This document shows, piece by piece, positions 7,956 through 17,401 of a DNA stretch of 64,000 nucleotides (positions within the stretch are counted from its first letter, which is position 1; the number at the start of each line of letters is the position of its first letter). This stretch comes from Marinobacter sp. Arc7-DN-1 (GTDB taxonomy: Bacteria > Pseudomonadota > Gammaproteobacteria > Pseudomonadales > Oleiphilaceae), in NCBI RefSeq assembly GCF_003441595.1, contig NZ_CP031848.1:2728001-2792000 (forward strand), written 5' to 3'. The translations under genes were made by a program, and so were the position numbers. The notes beneath the pieces were generated by a model. It saw only the letters and a program-made list of their open reading frames with translations. It was not told where the DNA came from and did not search any database.

Positions 7956-10550
7956 CTAGTCTGTGTGCTGGAGGCGGGGAGACTGTCTTTCAATCACCAA
8001 CCAGTTGCTTAACTCGCTGAGGGCTATGGGGCGGCAGAGCCAGTAGCCTTGTAACAGGCCAGCACCCATGCCCTGTAGCAGACGGGCCGTCTGCTCTGTT
8101 TCCACGCCTTCCGCCACTACCTGAAAGCCCAGGCCGCGGCCCATATTGATCGCCGTTTCCACAATCATTCGGGAGCTTTCACTGGAATCGATATCCTGCA
8201 CCAATGCCCGGTCCAGTTTGATTTCCGTGGCCGGTAGCCGTTTAAGGTAAGACAGGGAAGAGTAGCCGGCACCGAAGTCATCAATCGAGATTTTCAGTCC
8301 GGTATTGGCCAGCCCTTCCAGCGCCGCGAGCCCTTTCTCGGGGTCATCCATGGCTGCGGTTTCGGTGAGCTCCACGGTAATCTGATCGGGGCGCAGCTGG
8401 TAACGCTTCATCCGGGTTTCGAACAGGCCTTTCAGCTCCGACGAGATCAGGTCCCGGGCGGATACGTTGACTGACACGGTCAGTGCCGGATCAACCTGGT
8501 GGAGGGTTTTGAGATCATTCAGGGCCTGGTCCACAACCCATCGGGTCAGGTGTTTGATAACGCCGGTTTTTTCGGCCAGTGGAATAAACTCGACGGGAGG
8601 TACCCAGCCCCTTTCGGGGTGATGCCAGCGGATCAGGGCTTCCACACCCACGACCTGTCCGGTTTTGAGGTCCAGTTTGGGCTGATAATGCAACTGGGCC
8701 TGGTTGTGGTGAAGGGCGCCCCGAAGATCCGACATCAGCGTCAGCCGGCTCTCACTGTAGATGTCGTTCTTGCTGGAGTAAACGCCGGTTTCGAAGGAGC
8801 CGTGGGGTGTCATTTCCATGCCGACATGGGCATTCCGGATCAGCATGGCGGCCTTTCTGCCATGCTCCGGGTAGCTGGCGGCCCCGAATCTCAGGTTGGG
8901 TTCGATGGCAAGATGATCCAGTAACACCGGGTCGGCCAGCCGTTTGAGCGCCTCGTTCAGGGTCTGGAAGTCGCCACCGGCTTTGCTGACATTGACGAGC
9001 AAGCCGAAACTGTCTCCCGAGAGCTGGTACACGCGTTCTTGCCGGCCCTGATTGTCACGGGTTGGGTGGACCATCGGCAGGCTTTCGGCCAGTTCGGTCA
9101 TTTGCTCCGCCTTGCGCTTTAGCAAGCGCTCACTTCGCTCCAGGCCGAGCGTGCGGTTGATTTCCTTCAGCCGTGACACCCGGGCCACGCCGACCATGTA
9201 GCGCCCATCGGGGTTGCGTTCCAGTTGCTCGTCGACCATCCGTTCGAATCGGTTCCGGTTGGGCAGGCCGGTAACCGGATCATGGGTGAGTGCCTCATTC
9301 AGTCGGTCCTGGACCTCGCTGCGGGCTTTTTCTTTTTGAAGGTTATCGGCCTGGGCCTGTATTTTCTGTTCCCGCTCACGGTAAAGCCGATCAGCAAGTG
9401 CGAGGGTCAGTATGAACGCCTCAAGCCCCGAGCCGATCTGCATGGCGTATTCGGTGAAGAAATTCTCCGGCAGCAGACCAAGCGCCAGGCCGGCGGTTGC
9501 AGAAACGCCCAAGGCAAGTGGCGACCAGGCGATGGTGAAAAAGACACCTGCTCGAACACCGGCCGCCCAGGCGATGGGCCCGGCCACCAACAACAGTGAG
9601 AAAAAGATAAAAGCGGAGACCGCTGCGATTCGGACTCCAGTCTCATAGTCGAGCAAGGGCGCGCTCAGGAAAAACACAATCTCGAAGGCCAGCATTCCCA
9701 GTAACACCCGTCGCAAACGTGGGCTGTGGGAGCGTATTTTCAGGAACTCCATGCAGAAGAGAATCGAGAATATGGCCAGGAAGGGTGTGGACAGCAACAG
9801 CACATGGGTATGGAGAAACGGGGCGTTCGGGTAGAGATGCTGAAGGGTGAAACCCCGGAAGGAGGCAAAGAACACGAGGTAGCCGAAAATGGCCAGAGCG
9901 TAGAACAGGTACAGCTTTTCCTGCAGTGTGAGGAACACGGCCAGATTGATCAGGATAATGACCGTCAGGCTGCCGTAGTAGAAGAAATGCAGTTTCTCTT
10001 CAATGGCAACGGCTTCATAGAAGTCCTTTTGGCGCCAGAGTCGCAGGGGCACTACCATGGAACCCGCAGTGGCTACGCGGATATAGAGGGTTTTGGTGGT
10101 GTCCTGCGCAAGCTGAAATCGCAGCAGCATATTGGGGTGGTCGACATCCCTCGGATAAAACGGGCGGGTATCGCCGGTTCTGAATTCGCGGAGCAGGGTG
10201 TTTCCGGAGAACTCGTGGAACACGACGTCATCGAGCTGGGGGTAGGCAAGCTCGGCGATCAGAAGCTGGTCCTGGCCGGTCTGGTTCTGTACCGATAGCC
10301 GAAGCCAGTAGGCGGAGCCGGTAATACCGAATGAGGCCTTGCCCGAGGGTTTGAGCTGCCATTCTGACTCGGGAATTGTCAGGACTTCGTCTATCCCTGC
10401 ATCGGCGCCTGGGTCTTCCCAGTACTGAAAATGGCTTTCGATGGGCGCATCCGGGGTAATAGTGATCGTGCCTGAGTTTGCGCTGGCAAGTTGCAGGGCG
10501 CAGGAAGCCAGAATCGGAATAAAGAAACGCAGAGCTTTGTTAAGGATCAC
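7956..10550 (-). CDS. Membrane-bound 7TM-DISM GGDEF-EAL protein
   Basis: The ~864-residue protein has a signal peptide, a periplasmic 7TMR-DISMED2-like sensor (about 30-170, AYWLRLSVQN), seven membrane helices (about 185-385), a coiled coil, a GGDEF domain (from THDPVTGLPNRNRFE) and an EAL domain. The diguanylate cyclase signature is degenerate (LSGDSF replaces GGDEF), so this half is probably inactive. The EAL half keeps EALIRW, SVNVSAR, VELTE, DDFGAGYSS, EIKLD, AEGVE and LQGY, so c-di-GMP phosphodiesterase activity is expected. The sensor is of the carbohydrate-binding type. I prefer the GTG at 10550, with GGGG 10 nt upstream; a TTG at 10559 is the alternative. It lies 64 bp upstream of mgtE. 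Confidence 0.88.
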   Translation of the reverse strand: MILNKALRFFIPILASCALQLASANSGTITITPDAPIESHFQYWEDPGADAGIDEVLTIPESEWQLKPSGKASFGITGSAYWLRLSVQNQTGQDQLLIAELAYPQLDDVVFHEFSGNTLLREFRTGDTRPFYPRDVDHPNMLLRFQLAQDTTKTLYIRVATAGSMVVPLRLWRQKDFYEAVAIEEKLHFFYYGSLTVIILINLAVFLTLQEKLYLFYALAIFGYLVFFASFRGFTLQHLYPNAPFLHTHVLLLSTPFLAIFSILFCMEFLKIRSHSPRLRRVLLGMLAFEIVFFLSAPLLDYETGVRIAAVSAFIFFSLLLVAGPIAWAAGVRAGVFFTIAWSPLALGVSATAGLALGLLPENFFTEYAMQIGSGLEAFILTLALADRLYREREQKIQAQADNLQKEKARSEVQDRLNEALTHDPVTGLPNRNRFERMVDEQLERNPDGRYMVGVARVSRLKEINRTLGLERSERLLKRKAEQMTELAESLPMVHPTRDNQGRQERVYQLSGDSFGLLVNVSKAGGDFQTLNEALKRLADPVLLDHLAIEPNLRFGAASYPEHGRKAAMLIRNAHVGMEMTPHGSFETGVYSSKNDIYSESRLTLMSDLRGALHHNQAQLHYQPKLDLKTGQVVGVEALIRWHHPERGWVPPVEFIPLAEKTGVIKHLTRWVVDQALNDLKTLHQVDPALTVSVNVSARDLISSELKGLFETRMKRYQLRPDQITVELTETAAMDDPEKGLAALEGLANTGLKISIDDFGAGYSSLSYLKRLPATEIKLDRALVQDIDSSESSRMIVETAINMGRGLGFQVVAEGVETEQTARLLQGMGAGLLQGYWLCRPIALSELSNWLVIERQSPRLQHTD

Positions 10551-10910
10551 GAACAGCAAACCCCGTTTGGTGGCCGTCAGACTTTTCTTGCTATCGCATC
10601 ATTCAGCTTACTCGCCTTTCCCCGGCAAGAAAGCCGGAATCCGATATTTAACGTCGTGATTTGCGCCACATCACCAAGTTTCTGGTGCCCTTCCTTTGTT
10701 AAGACCCCATAGAGGGGCGGCGGCCGGTTCAGCGGATAGGAACCGCTGCCTTGGCGCCCGGCAGGGACTGTGTCTACGCCAGGACGACCCTGATAGGCAC
10801 AGCCTATCTTTGGCTTGGAAATTATCAATTTTATTCGGTCGTCAAATCTCCGTATTGTTCGCGGCGTATATTCAGTAACGTATGAATCCATCAACAAGGA
10901 GTTAGCTTTA
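10551..10910. other. Divergent control region before ahpC
   Basis: This 360-bp stretch separates the minus-strand GGDEF-EAL gene from ahpC. Besides the OxyR-like palindrome listed separately, it has a short hairpin (CAGCGG/CCGCTG near 10730-10748). No gene is supported. The minus-strand frame covering it only mirrors the start of ahpC. Confidence 0.45.
10793..10807. promoter_or_regulatory. OxyR-like half site upstream of ahpC
   Basis: ATAG at 10793-10796, seven bases, then CTAT at 10804-10807 matches the ATAG-N7-CTAT core of OxyR sites, and flanking bases extend it to a perfect GATAGG/CCTATC palindrome. It is about 100 bp before the ahpC start. A second ATAG-N7-CTAT unit 7 bp away, needed for a full site, is only weakly present. 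OxyR control is established for ahpC in many proteobacteria; here it is inference. Confidence 0.45.
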
Positions 10911-11474
10911 ATGGGCATCATTAACAGCGAGATCAAGCCGTTCAACGCCACCGCCTTTAAGCAGGGCGAGTTTGTTGAGATCAGTGAAGCAGACGTCAAA
11001 GGCAAGTGGGCTGTATTTTTCTTCTACCCGGCAGACTTCACGTTCGTTTGCCCGACCGAGCTGGGCGACGTTGCAGACAAGTACGAAGAGCTGCAGAAGC
11101 TGGGCGTTGAAGTGTTCTCCGTGTCTACCGACACCCACTTCACCCACAAGGCATGGCACGACAGCTCCGAGACCATCGGCAAGATCAACTACTACATGGT
11201 GGGCGACCAGACCGGCACCATCACCAACAACTTCGGTGTGATGCGTGAAGGCCAGGGCCTGGCAGACCGCGCGACCTTCCTGGTCGACCCGGATGGCGTT
11301 ATCCAGGCCATGGAAATCACTGCTGAAGGTATCGGCCGTGACGCCGACGACCTGATGCGCAAGGTTAAAGCGGCCCAGTACGTTCGCAACCATCCCGGCG
11401 AAGTGTGCCCGGCCAAGTGGAAAGAAGGCGAAGCAACTCTGGCCCCGTCCCTGGACCTGGTTGGCAAGATCTGA
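10911..11474 (+). CDS. ahpC: Alkyl hydroperoxide reductase subunit C (AhpC, 2-Cys peroxiredoxin)
   Basis: The product is a 187-residue typical 2-Cys peroxiredoxin. The peroxidatic cysteine is C47 in [13 protein letters not shown] and the resolving cysteine is C166 in GEVCPAKW. The Arg/Thr active-site context matches the AhpC subfamily that is reduced by AhpF. It removes H2O2, organic hydroperoxides and peroxynitrite in the cytoplasm. The ATG at 10911 has AAGGAG upstream. A strong terminator follows at 11503. Its usual partner ahpF is not adjacent but lies 1.5 kb downstream, beyond two minus-strand genes. Confidence 0.95.
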   Translation: MGIINSEIKPFNATAFKQGEFVEISEADVKGKWAVFFFYPADFTFVCPTELGDVADKYEELQKLGVEVFSVSTDTHFTHKAWHDSSETIGKINYYMVGDQTGTITNNFGVMREGQGLADRATFLVDPDGVIQAMEITAEGIGRDADDLMRKVKAAQYVRNHPGEVCPAKWKEGEATLAPSLDLVGKI

Positions 11475-11502
11475 GTTTCTCCCTCAAGGGAAGCTTACGG
11501 AC

Positions 11503-11531
11503 AAAAAACCCCGGATTTTCCGGGGTTTTTT
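11503..11531. terminator. Bidirectional intrinsic terminator between ahpC and prx
   Basis: AAAAAACCCCGG and CCGGGGTTTTTT form a perfect 12-bp inverted repeat around a 5-nt loop. A and T runs on both sides let it terminate both ahpC (+) and the convergent peroxiredoxin gene (-). Confidence 0.88.
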
Positions 11532-11551
11532 GTATCTGCAAAAAGGTTTGC

Positions 11552-12028
11552 TCAGAGCGCGTCGAGAATGGTTTCGGCGCTGGTCTGGTCCAGGCCCTGG
11601 GCATCGATGTTGAGCAGTTCCACCTTGCCGTCATTGACAATCATGGCGTAACGCTGGCTGCGGATGCCCATCTGGCTCGCGGTTCGGTCCTGGGTCAGGC
11701 CGATGGCCCTGGCGAACTCTCCCAGGCCATCGGCCAGCATGGTGATGTCGTCTGCGTTATGGGCTTTACCCCAGGCGTCCATCACGAAGGTGTCGTTGAC
11801 GGACGTGCAAATGATGCTGTCGACGCCTTTGGTGCGAAGCTTGTCGGCGTTTACTACGAAGCCGGGCAGATGGGCCGCCGAACAGGTGGGCGTGAAGGCT
11901 CCTGGTACGGCGAACAGCACCACTTTTTTGCCGGCAAAGAGGTCACCGGTGCGAATCTTCTCGGGGCCACTGGTACCCATCACCTGAAGCTCGATGTCTG
12001 GCAGGGTATCACCGGGCTGGATCGGCAT
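11552..12028 (-). CDS. Prx5-type peroxiredoxin (AhpC/TSA family)
   Basis: A 158-residue atypical peroxiredoxin of the Prx5 group. It has the peroxidatic motif VPGAFTPTCSAAHLPGF (C49), the FVMDAWGKAH segment and the RSQRYAMIV segment. Members reduce hydroperoxides using glutaredoxin or thioredoxin; here there is no fused glutaredoxin domain. The gene overlaps the end of the upstream DUF3581 gene by 20 bp, so the two are surely co-transcribed. It converges on ahpC. Confidence 0.92.
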   Translation of the reverse strand: MPIQPGDTLPDIELQVMGTSGPEKIRTGDLFAGKKVVLFAVPGAFTPTCSAAHLPGFVVNADKLRTKGVDSIICTSVNDTFVMDAWGKAHNADDITMLADGLGEFARAIGLTQDRTASQMGIRSQRYAMIVNDGKVELLNIDAQGLDQTSAETILDAL

Positions 12029-12764
12029 TGCTCACACCTCCGTTGTTGTCGTTATTGAAGTAGTTCGCGCCACGGGCTTTGAGGCGATAGAACTCCTCAA
12101 TGACGCCGGCCATGGCCTCCGCGCAATAAGGCCGAAGGCCGCTGAGAACCAGGCGTTTGGTGACTTCGCCCACGGTTTTGCCGTCTGCGGTCAGCTGGTA
12201 CTCAAGGAGAACGTTGCCCCGCTTTCCGGCTGCATCCAGGGTCGCGTTGTGCAGCTCAAGGCCCGGCGACGGCAGATCCAGGTTGTCCAGGGCCACGCTC
12301 ATGCTCTCGTACATCACCATCGGGCGGTCGGGATTGAACATCACCCCATTAGACTCCATTAACGGCTTCAGGGTATGGGGGAAGTTCTTGCCGGAGGCCG
12401 CCACGTAGGTGCGGGTGATGTCTTTAATCAGTTGCTCGTCCTGGGTCCGGGCGCCACTGCGGACCACTTCAATGTAGACTTTTCCCGCATCATCGCAGAC
12501 CTCAATGGCGTCCTCGGTCTCCACGAACTTGAGCGGTACACCCTCGCCGAGCAGGCTGCGGAACCGGAAGGTCATGTTTTCCGAGAGCCCGAAGCGCGCC
12601 AGAATAAGGGCGAAGAGCAGGTCCCCGGGGACGCAGAAGCGGCGGGCATCCGGATCGTGGATGGGGTTGAAGTCCCCGGCAATCTCCTTGGCGAACTGAC
12701 TGGCCTGCAGGGCCGAGATGATTACGTGTCCGTCCTGGACGGAGTGGAAACGGTCTAGAAACAT
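12009..12764 (-). CDS. DUF3581 family protein
   Basis: The 251-residue protein matches the conserved gammaproteobacterial family DUF3581 as I remember it. It starts MFLDRFHSVQDGHVIISALQASQFAKEIAGDFNPIHDPDARRFCVPGDL. The DFNPIH..D and VPGDLLFAL segments resemble the MaoC/hotdog dehydratase active-site region, so a hotdog fold is possible. I chose the start at 12764; the frame is open to 12902 but the extra residues look non-coding. It is translationally overlapped with the Prx5-type gene. No function is established. Confidence 0.75.
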   Translation of the reverse strand: MFLDRFHSVQDGHVIISALQASQFAKEIAGDFNPIHDPDARRFCVPGDLLFALILARFGLSENMTFRFRSLLGEGVPLKFVETEDAIEVCDDAGKVYIEVVRSGARTQDEQLIKDITRTYVAASGKNFPHTLKPLMESNGVMFNPDRPMVMYESMSVALDNLDLPSPGLELHNATLDAAGKRGNVLLEYQLTADGKTVGEVTKRLVLSGLRPYCAEAMAGVIEEFYRLKARGANYFNNDNNGGVSNADPAR

Positions 12765-12909
12765 GCGTTGCCTATTCTGGTGCCTGAGAGTGATGTTGCG
12801 ACGTCCTTGTAACATGATACGTCGACAGGCTTCGGGTGGATATGCGCTATTGGTCAAGCCCCCGGAGACCTTCAATAAATCAGCATAGCAAAGTTCTATC
12901 AAACAGTTT

Positions 12910-12940
12910 GTGGCAATTAATTTGAGCGTACGCTTGCCAC
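12910..12940. promoter_or_regulatory. Nested palindrome upstream of ahpF
   Basis: GTGGCAA (12910-12916) and TTGCCAC (12934-12940) form an outer inverted repeat, and AGCGTACGCT (12925-12934) is a perfect inner palindrome. It lies between the divergent DUF3581 and ahpF genes, 84 bp before the ahpF start. It does not match the OxyR consensus. A regulator site is inferred. Confidence 0.4.
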
Positions 12941-13023
12941 GCCGTATTGTTGCGCCATCTTCGCTTAGCGACCCGTTTTAAATTCAGATGCTTAGTTTCA
13001 ACCTCTAAAGGAGAAGCAGGAAT

Positions 13024-14610
13024 ATGTTGGATGCCAATATCAAGGAACAACTGACGGCGTACATGGACAAGCTGCAGCAGCCGATCGAGCTGGTGGCAGC
13101 TTACGACGACAGCAAGAAGTCCCAGGAACTTCAGGAGCTGCTGGAAGAGCTGGAACCGATGTCTTCCAAAATCAGCCTGCGCACCGAAGAATCCGATGGT
13201 GTGCGTCGTCCTTCCTTCGCCATCAACCGTGTGGGTACCGATATTGGCGTTCGTTTTGCCGGCATTCCCATGGGCCACGAGTTCACCTCGCTGGTTCTGG
13301 CGCTGCTGCAGGTGGGTGGGCACCCGTCCAAGGCTTCCCAGGAGGTGATTGAGCAGATTCAGTCACTGGAAGGCAAGTTCGAGTTTGAAACCTATTTCTC
13401 CCTGTCCTGCCAGAACTGCCCGGATGTGGTTCAGGCCCTGAACCTGATGAGCGTGCTGAACCCGGATATCAAGCACACCTCCATCGACGGTGCCCTGTTC
13501 CAGGACGAAGTGGAGCAGCGGGAAGTGATGGCGGTGCCCAGCGTTTACCTGAATGGTGAGCCCTGGGGTCAGGGCCGGATGACGCTGGAAGAGATCGTTG
13601 CCAGGCTGGACACCAGCTCCAGCGAAAAAGAGGCCGAAAAAATCAATCAGAAAGACACCTTTGAGGTTCTGGTGATTGGTGGTGGCCCTGCCGGTGCCTC
13701 TGCCGCCATTTACGCTGCCCGCAAAGGCATCTCTACCGGTATTGCCGCCGAGCGTTTTGGTGGCCAGGTGGCCGACACCATGGGCATCGAAAACCTGATC
13801 TCCGTGCCTTACACCGAGGGCCCGAAGCTGGTGGCGGCCATGGAGCAGCACGTGAAAGAGTATGACGTCGATATCATGAACATGCAGCGCGCCGAGAAGC
13901 TGATCCCGGCCTCACGCCCGGGCATGCCCCACGAGATTCGACTGGAAAATGGCGCGACCCTCAAGGCACGCAGCCTGGTGCTGTCCACCGGTGCCCGCTG
14001 GCGCCAGATGGGCGTGCCGGGCGAAGCGGAATACCGCAACAAGGGCGTCGCCTATTGCCCGCACTGTGACGGCCCCCTGTTCAAGGGCAAGCGTGTTGCC
14101 GTGATCGGTGGTGGTAATTCCGGTGTAGAGGCAGCCATCGACCTGGCCGGTATCGTTGGCCACGTGACTCTGATCGAGTTCGGTTCCGGGATGCGCGCGG
14201 ATGACGTATTGCAGAAGAAACTGCGCAGCCTGAAGAATGTGGAAATCATCACTTCCGGACAGACCACTGAAATTACTGGTGAGAACGGTAAGGTCAACGG
14301 CCTGAACTATACGGATCGCAACTCCGGCGAGCAGCACCACGTCGCGTTGGAAGGTGTGTTCGTGCAAATCGGCCTGGTTCCGAACACCGAGTGGCTGAAG
14401 GGGGACATCGAGCTGAGCCAGCATGGCGAGATTATTGTCAATGATCGCAACGAGACCTCCATTCCGGGGATCTTTGCCGCCGGCGATGTCACCACTGTGC
14501 CCTACAAGCAGATCGTGATTTCCATGGGCGAGGGTTCCAAGGCAGCTCTGAGCGCCTTCGACTTCCTGATCCGCAATTCCGTGGATGACAGCGAGAGCGA
14601 AGCGGCGTAA
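13024..14610 (+). CDS. ahpF: Alkyl hydroperoxide reductase subunit F (AhpF)
   Basis: A 528-residue flavoprotein with full AhpF architecture: two N-terminal thioredoxin-like folds (about 1-200) carrying the disulfide C129-x2-C132 (SCQNC), then a thioredoxin-reductase-like FAD/NADH unit. That unit has [15 protein letters not shown], the redox disulfide C345-x2-C348 (YCPHCDG) and [15 protein letters not shown]. It passes electrons from NADH through FAD and both disulfides to AhpC. A CTAAAGGAG site lies before the ATG. The neighbours ahpC and the Prx5-type gene make a peroxide-defence cluster, but ahpF has its own promoter region. Confidence 0.95.
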   Translation: MLDANIKEQLTAYMDKLQQPIELVAAYDDSKKSQELQELLEELEPMSSKISLRTEESDGVRRPSFAINRVGTDIGVRFAGIPMGHEFTSLVLALLQVGGHPSKASQEVIEQIQSLEGKFEFETYFSLSCQNCPDVVQALNLMSVLNPDIKHTSIDGALFQDEVEQREVMAVPSVYLNGEPWGQGRMTLEEIVARLDTSSSEKEAEKINQKDTFEVLVIGGGPAGASAAIYAARKGISTGIAAERFGGQVADTMGIENLISVPYTEGPKLVAAMEQHVKEYDVDIMNMQRAEKLIPASRPGMPHEIRLENGATLKARSLVLSTGARWRQMGVPGEAEYRNKGVAYCPHCDGPLFKGKRVAVIGGGNSGVEAAIDLAGIVGHVTLIEFGSGMRADDVLQKKLRSLKNVEIITSGQTTEITGENGKVNGLNYTDRNSGEQHHVALEGVFVQIGLVPNTEWLKGDIELSQHGEIIVNDRNETSIPGIFAAGDVTTVPYKQIVISMGEGSKAALSAFDFLIRNSVDDSESEAA

Positions 14611-14710
14611 ACGAAAACTGAGATGTCGGTTTCTCTTCCCTGCTTGCCTGTGAGCTGGCTGCCAGGTAGCTTATCCTCCTGAACGCCAGTCATGCCGGAT
14701 CATCCAGGGG

Positions 14711-15883
14711 ATGAGTAACTATATGATGTTCCGTACAGCCCTGATTCTGCTCAGCCTGCTTTTGCTATCGGGATTTCGTGTAGCAGATGCCGGGCCTCGT
14801 CCCAGCGTTGTTTTCCTCTCGCCGGATGACTCCCGGTTCTGGCAAATGGTGTCGGAGTTCATGGCCGAGGTGGCAACTGATCTGGATATGGACCTTGAAG
14901 TCCGGGTCGATCAGGACAGCCACCGCTTCAGTTACCTGAGAATGGCCGAACAGGTTCTCCGCCGTGAGGACAGGCCAGACTACCTGCTGTTCATTTGCAG
15001 GGAGCTTGTCACCACCCAAATGCTGACACGTGCGAATGATCTGGGAGTAAAAGTTTTCACCTTCAATACCGATGTGCCTGCCGATACCAGGGTTGCGGTC
15101 GGCCTGCCCAGAGAGACCTTGCCAAACTGGATCGGGCATATGGCGCCAGATAACGTCGGTGCCGGTCGCACCCTGACAGCACTCCTTGAGCAACGAGCCG
15201 AGCGACTGGATTTAGGCGAGCCGGGGCAGCCGTTGCCAATGATCGCCCTGTCCGGAACCCTGGATTCATCTGCAGCAAAGGACCGGAACCGGGGGCTCGA
15301 AGCCGCTGTAGATGACAAGAGTAGCGAGATTCTGCAACTGGTGTATGCCGATTGGAGCGATCGGCTGGCGAAAGAAAAATCGTTGGTACTGCTGAAACGA
15401 TACCCACAGGTTGCCTCCATCTGGAGTGCCAGTGACGGCATGGCCATGGGGGCCATTGAAGCGGCAAAAATGCACGGCAAGCAACCAGGACAAGACGTTG
15501 TAGTCGGTGGGGTGGATTGGGAGCCCCGGGCTCTGGATGCAATACGCCGTGGAGAGCTTGCCACCAGTCTGGGGCGCCACTTCATGGGGGGAGGTCTGGC
15601 TCTGCTGTTACTGCACGATTTTCATCATGGTTACGACTTCGCGAAGGGGGTGTCTTCCGCTTCTTTGAGCTACCAGCTTAAGCCGGCCACTGAGGATAAT
15701 ATTCACAAGGTTGAACGGATTTTGGATCCGGAAAACTGGCGGCAGTTGGATTTCCGGCGTTTCAGCCGTGCCCATAGTCTGGCAGAGCCCGAACTATCCC
15801 TGAATGCTGATCAGCTTATGGATCGCTTCACATCGGTGCTCTCGGAGGAGAAGGGCGGCGGGCAGGTCGTTAGCAATCGATAG
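14711..15883 (+). CDS. Periplasmic sugar-binding-type protein (PBP1 family)
   Basis: The ~390-residue protein has a signal peptide (LILLSLLLLSGFRVADA) and a type-I periplasmic binding fold: SVVFLSPDDSRFWQMVSEFMAE at the N terminus, FTFNTDVP in the first lobe and GAIEAAKMHGKQPGQDVVVGGVDWEPRALDAI in the second. It resembles ribose or LuxP-type binding proteins. No ABC permease, ATPase or membrane kinase is adjacent, so it may serve a sensor encoded elsewhere. The start could be ATG 14711 or the paired ATGs at 14723/14726, which follow an AGGGG element. Confidence 0.8.
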   Translation: MSNYMMFRTALILLSLLLLSGFRVADAGPRPSVVFLSPDDSRFWQMVSEFMAEVATDLDMDLEVRVDQDSHRFSYLRMAEQVLRREDRPDYLLFICRELVTTQMLTRANDLGVKVFTFNTDVPADTRVAVGLPRETLPNWIGHMAPDNVGAGRTLTALLEQRAERLDLGEPGQPLPMIALSGTLDSSAAKDRNRGLEAAVDDKSSEILQLVYADWSDRLAKEKSLVLLKRYPQVASIWSASDGMAMGAIEAAKMHGKQPGQDVVVGGVDWEPRALDAIRRGELATSLGRHFMGGGLALLLLHDFHHGYDFAKGVSSASLSYQLKPATEDNIHKVERILDPENWRQLDFRRFSRAHSLAEPELSLNADQLMDRFTSVLSEEKGGGQVVSNR

Positions 15884-16561
15884 CTACTCCAGATCCGCTT
15901 CCAGACTACCTGCTTCAGAAAGAGAAGGTTCTTCCCCTCCCGATTCCGTAAAAAGATGGGGGTAGGCGTTCCGTATACCCGCCACGATAAAGGCGTGGGG
16001 CACGTCCTCGAACAGGCCGTGGTCGTTGACGTATTCCATGTGGGCCTCACCGGATTCTGTGTACTCCTGGAAGATCGAATCGTGAAGGCCATCAAACTCC
16101 AGAGGCTCCACATTCATCAGTTCACAGAGTTGCCGGTTGAAGGCCGGGGTGGCCTTCAACCATTTACCGTTCAGGTATAACTCGATAAACCCGTGCATGC
16201 GGAAAATGTCCGACTGCAGCCATTCGATCAGCCTGGGGCTGGACAGATGGTTGCGCACATCCGCCAGGCCCAGCCGGCTGGGGATGCCAATGGAGCGGGC
16301 AGCGGCACCCAGCAGAACCGCCTTGGGAATGCAGTAGGATTCGCCGGCTTCCAGGGCGTAGCTGGCGCTGAAGGTGTTCGGGGCGGTCCGGAACACGTAG
16401 GGGTTGTAGCTGATACTGTCCCGTACCGAGAGGTAGAGTGCCTTGATCTGCTCCAGCGGGTCGTCAGGCGCTCCCTCCAGCTGTGCTTCAATCCAGGCCT
16501 TCAGCTGGGGCTGGTCGTAGTCAAAGAAGGTGGTTGGCTGGAGATAGGGTTCCATAATCAA
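15884..16561 (-). CDS. Transglutaminase-like superfamily protein
   Basis: The 225-residue protein has the transglutaminase/protease core: catalytic Cys in ESYCIPKAVLLGAAARSIGIPSRLG and His in MHGFIELYLNGKWLKATPAFN. The usual Asp of the triad is not obvious, because ATPAFN occupies the position of the VDPT-type strand. Proteins of this class hydrolyse or ligate amide bonds. There is no signal peptide, so it should be cytoplasmic. It ends next to the convergent binding-protein gene with no spacer. ATGs at 16561 and 16555 are both possible. Confidence 0.8.
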   Translation of the reverse strand: MIMEPYLQPTTFFDYDQPQLKAWIEAQLEGAPDDPLEQIKALYLSVRDSISYNPYVFRTAPNTFSASYALEAGESYCIPKAVLLGAAARSIGIPSRLGLADVRNHLSSPRLIEWLQSDIFRMHGFIELYLNGKWLKATPAFNRQLCELMNVEPLEFDGLHDSIFQEYTESGEAHMEYVNDHGLFEDVPHAFIVAGIRNAYPHLFTESGGEEPSLSEAGSLEADLE

Positions 16562-16672
16562 AAGTCCGGTATCGGTATCAGCCCCTGATCGTCACCAAAT
16601 CCCCGCCGACAGGCAATGGCGGTATCCGCCAGAACGATTGCCGAAATAGCTCATTGCTCTGGTGCTGGCGGT

Positions 16673-17401
16673 TTACTGGCCGCGCATTAGTTCGTAGGTG
16701 CACATGTTTACCGCCGAGGCCAGGTTCAGGGAGTCGATCTGGCCCCGACCGTGAATGGTATAGGGCGCCGCCTGAAGCTCAGCCAGTGCGTCCCGTGGCA
16801 CGCCCCGAGCTTCGTTGCCAAACAGGTAACAGTCGTGCTGCCGGAAGGCTTCCGAAATCATCGAGTCGCCATTCAGGTCGAGGCAGGCAAGGCTTTGGTA
16901 CCGGCCGGACAGGCTGGCCAGGGTAACCTCGGTTTCCAGGGAAACGTGGAAGAGCGCCCCCATGCTGGCGCGAACCACTTTCGGGTTGTAGGGATCCACA
17001 CTGCCCGGGCTCAGCAGGCACCGGAAACCGCCAAACCAGGCGAGGGTCCGCAATATCGTGCCCAGGTTGCCCGGATCCTGAACCTCGTGCAGGTAAACGG
17101 CTTTTTCGCCGGGTTCCGGCTCAGGAGGGCTGTCCGGCATGGGGACCACGGCCAGAATTCCCTGTGGTGTGCGGGTATCGGTGAGCTGTGCCATCTGGCG
17201 GTCGTTGATGAGATGGGTTTTGAACGGGCTTTGCCAGTGCCCGTAGGCACCGGTCACATACAACTCCGAGGCCCGCAGCGCTGGCTGGCGGGTAGCTGCT
17301 TCCTGCAGCTCGAGCACCAGGTGCTCCCCCTCGACCAGGTAGTGACCGAGTGACTGGCGGTATTTTTTCTGTTGCAGTTTCCTTATATCAGCCAGATTCA
17401 C
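16673..17401 (-). CDS. SpoU/TrmH-family RNA 2'-O-methyltransferase
   Basis: The 242-residue protein has a substrate-binding N-terminal part and a SPOUT domain with the three family motifs: LHEVQDPGNLGTILRT (motif 1), YLFGNEARGVP (motif 2) and DSLNLASAVNMCTYEL (motif 3, the knot). It transfers methyl from SAM to a ribose 2'-OH in rRNA or tRNA. The target nucleotide is unassigned. Translation starts at a GTG whose bases overlap the TGA of the upstream FAD oxidoreductase (GTGA), which implies translational coupling. Confidence 0.9.
   Translation of the reverse strand: MNLADIRKLQQKKYRQSLGHYLVEGEHLVLELQEAATRQPALRASELYVTGAYGHWQSPFKTHLINDRQMAQLTDTRTPQGILAVVPMPDSPPEPEPGEKAVYLHEVQDPGNLGTILRTLAWFGGFRCLLSPGSVDPYNPKVVRASMGALFHVSLETEVTLASLSGRYQSLACLDLNGDSMISEAFRQHDCYLFGNEARGVPRDALAELQAAPYTIHGRGQIDSLNLASAVNMCTYELMRGQ

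Noticed and set aside
10793..10850. A complete tandem OxyR site
   Set aside because: Only one ATAG-N7-CTAT unit is clear. The sequence 7 bp further on matches poorly, so I list a half site only.
10577..11005. 142-codon minus-strand frame upstream of ahpC
   Set aside because: It overlaps the ahpC start and control region antisense, and no motif or ribosome site supports it.
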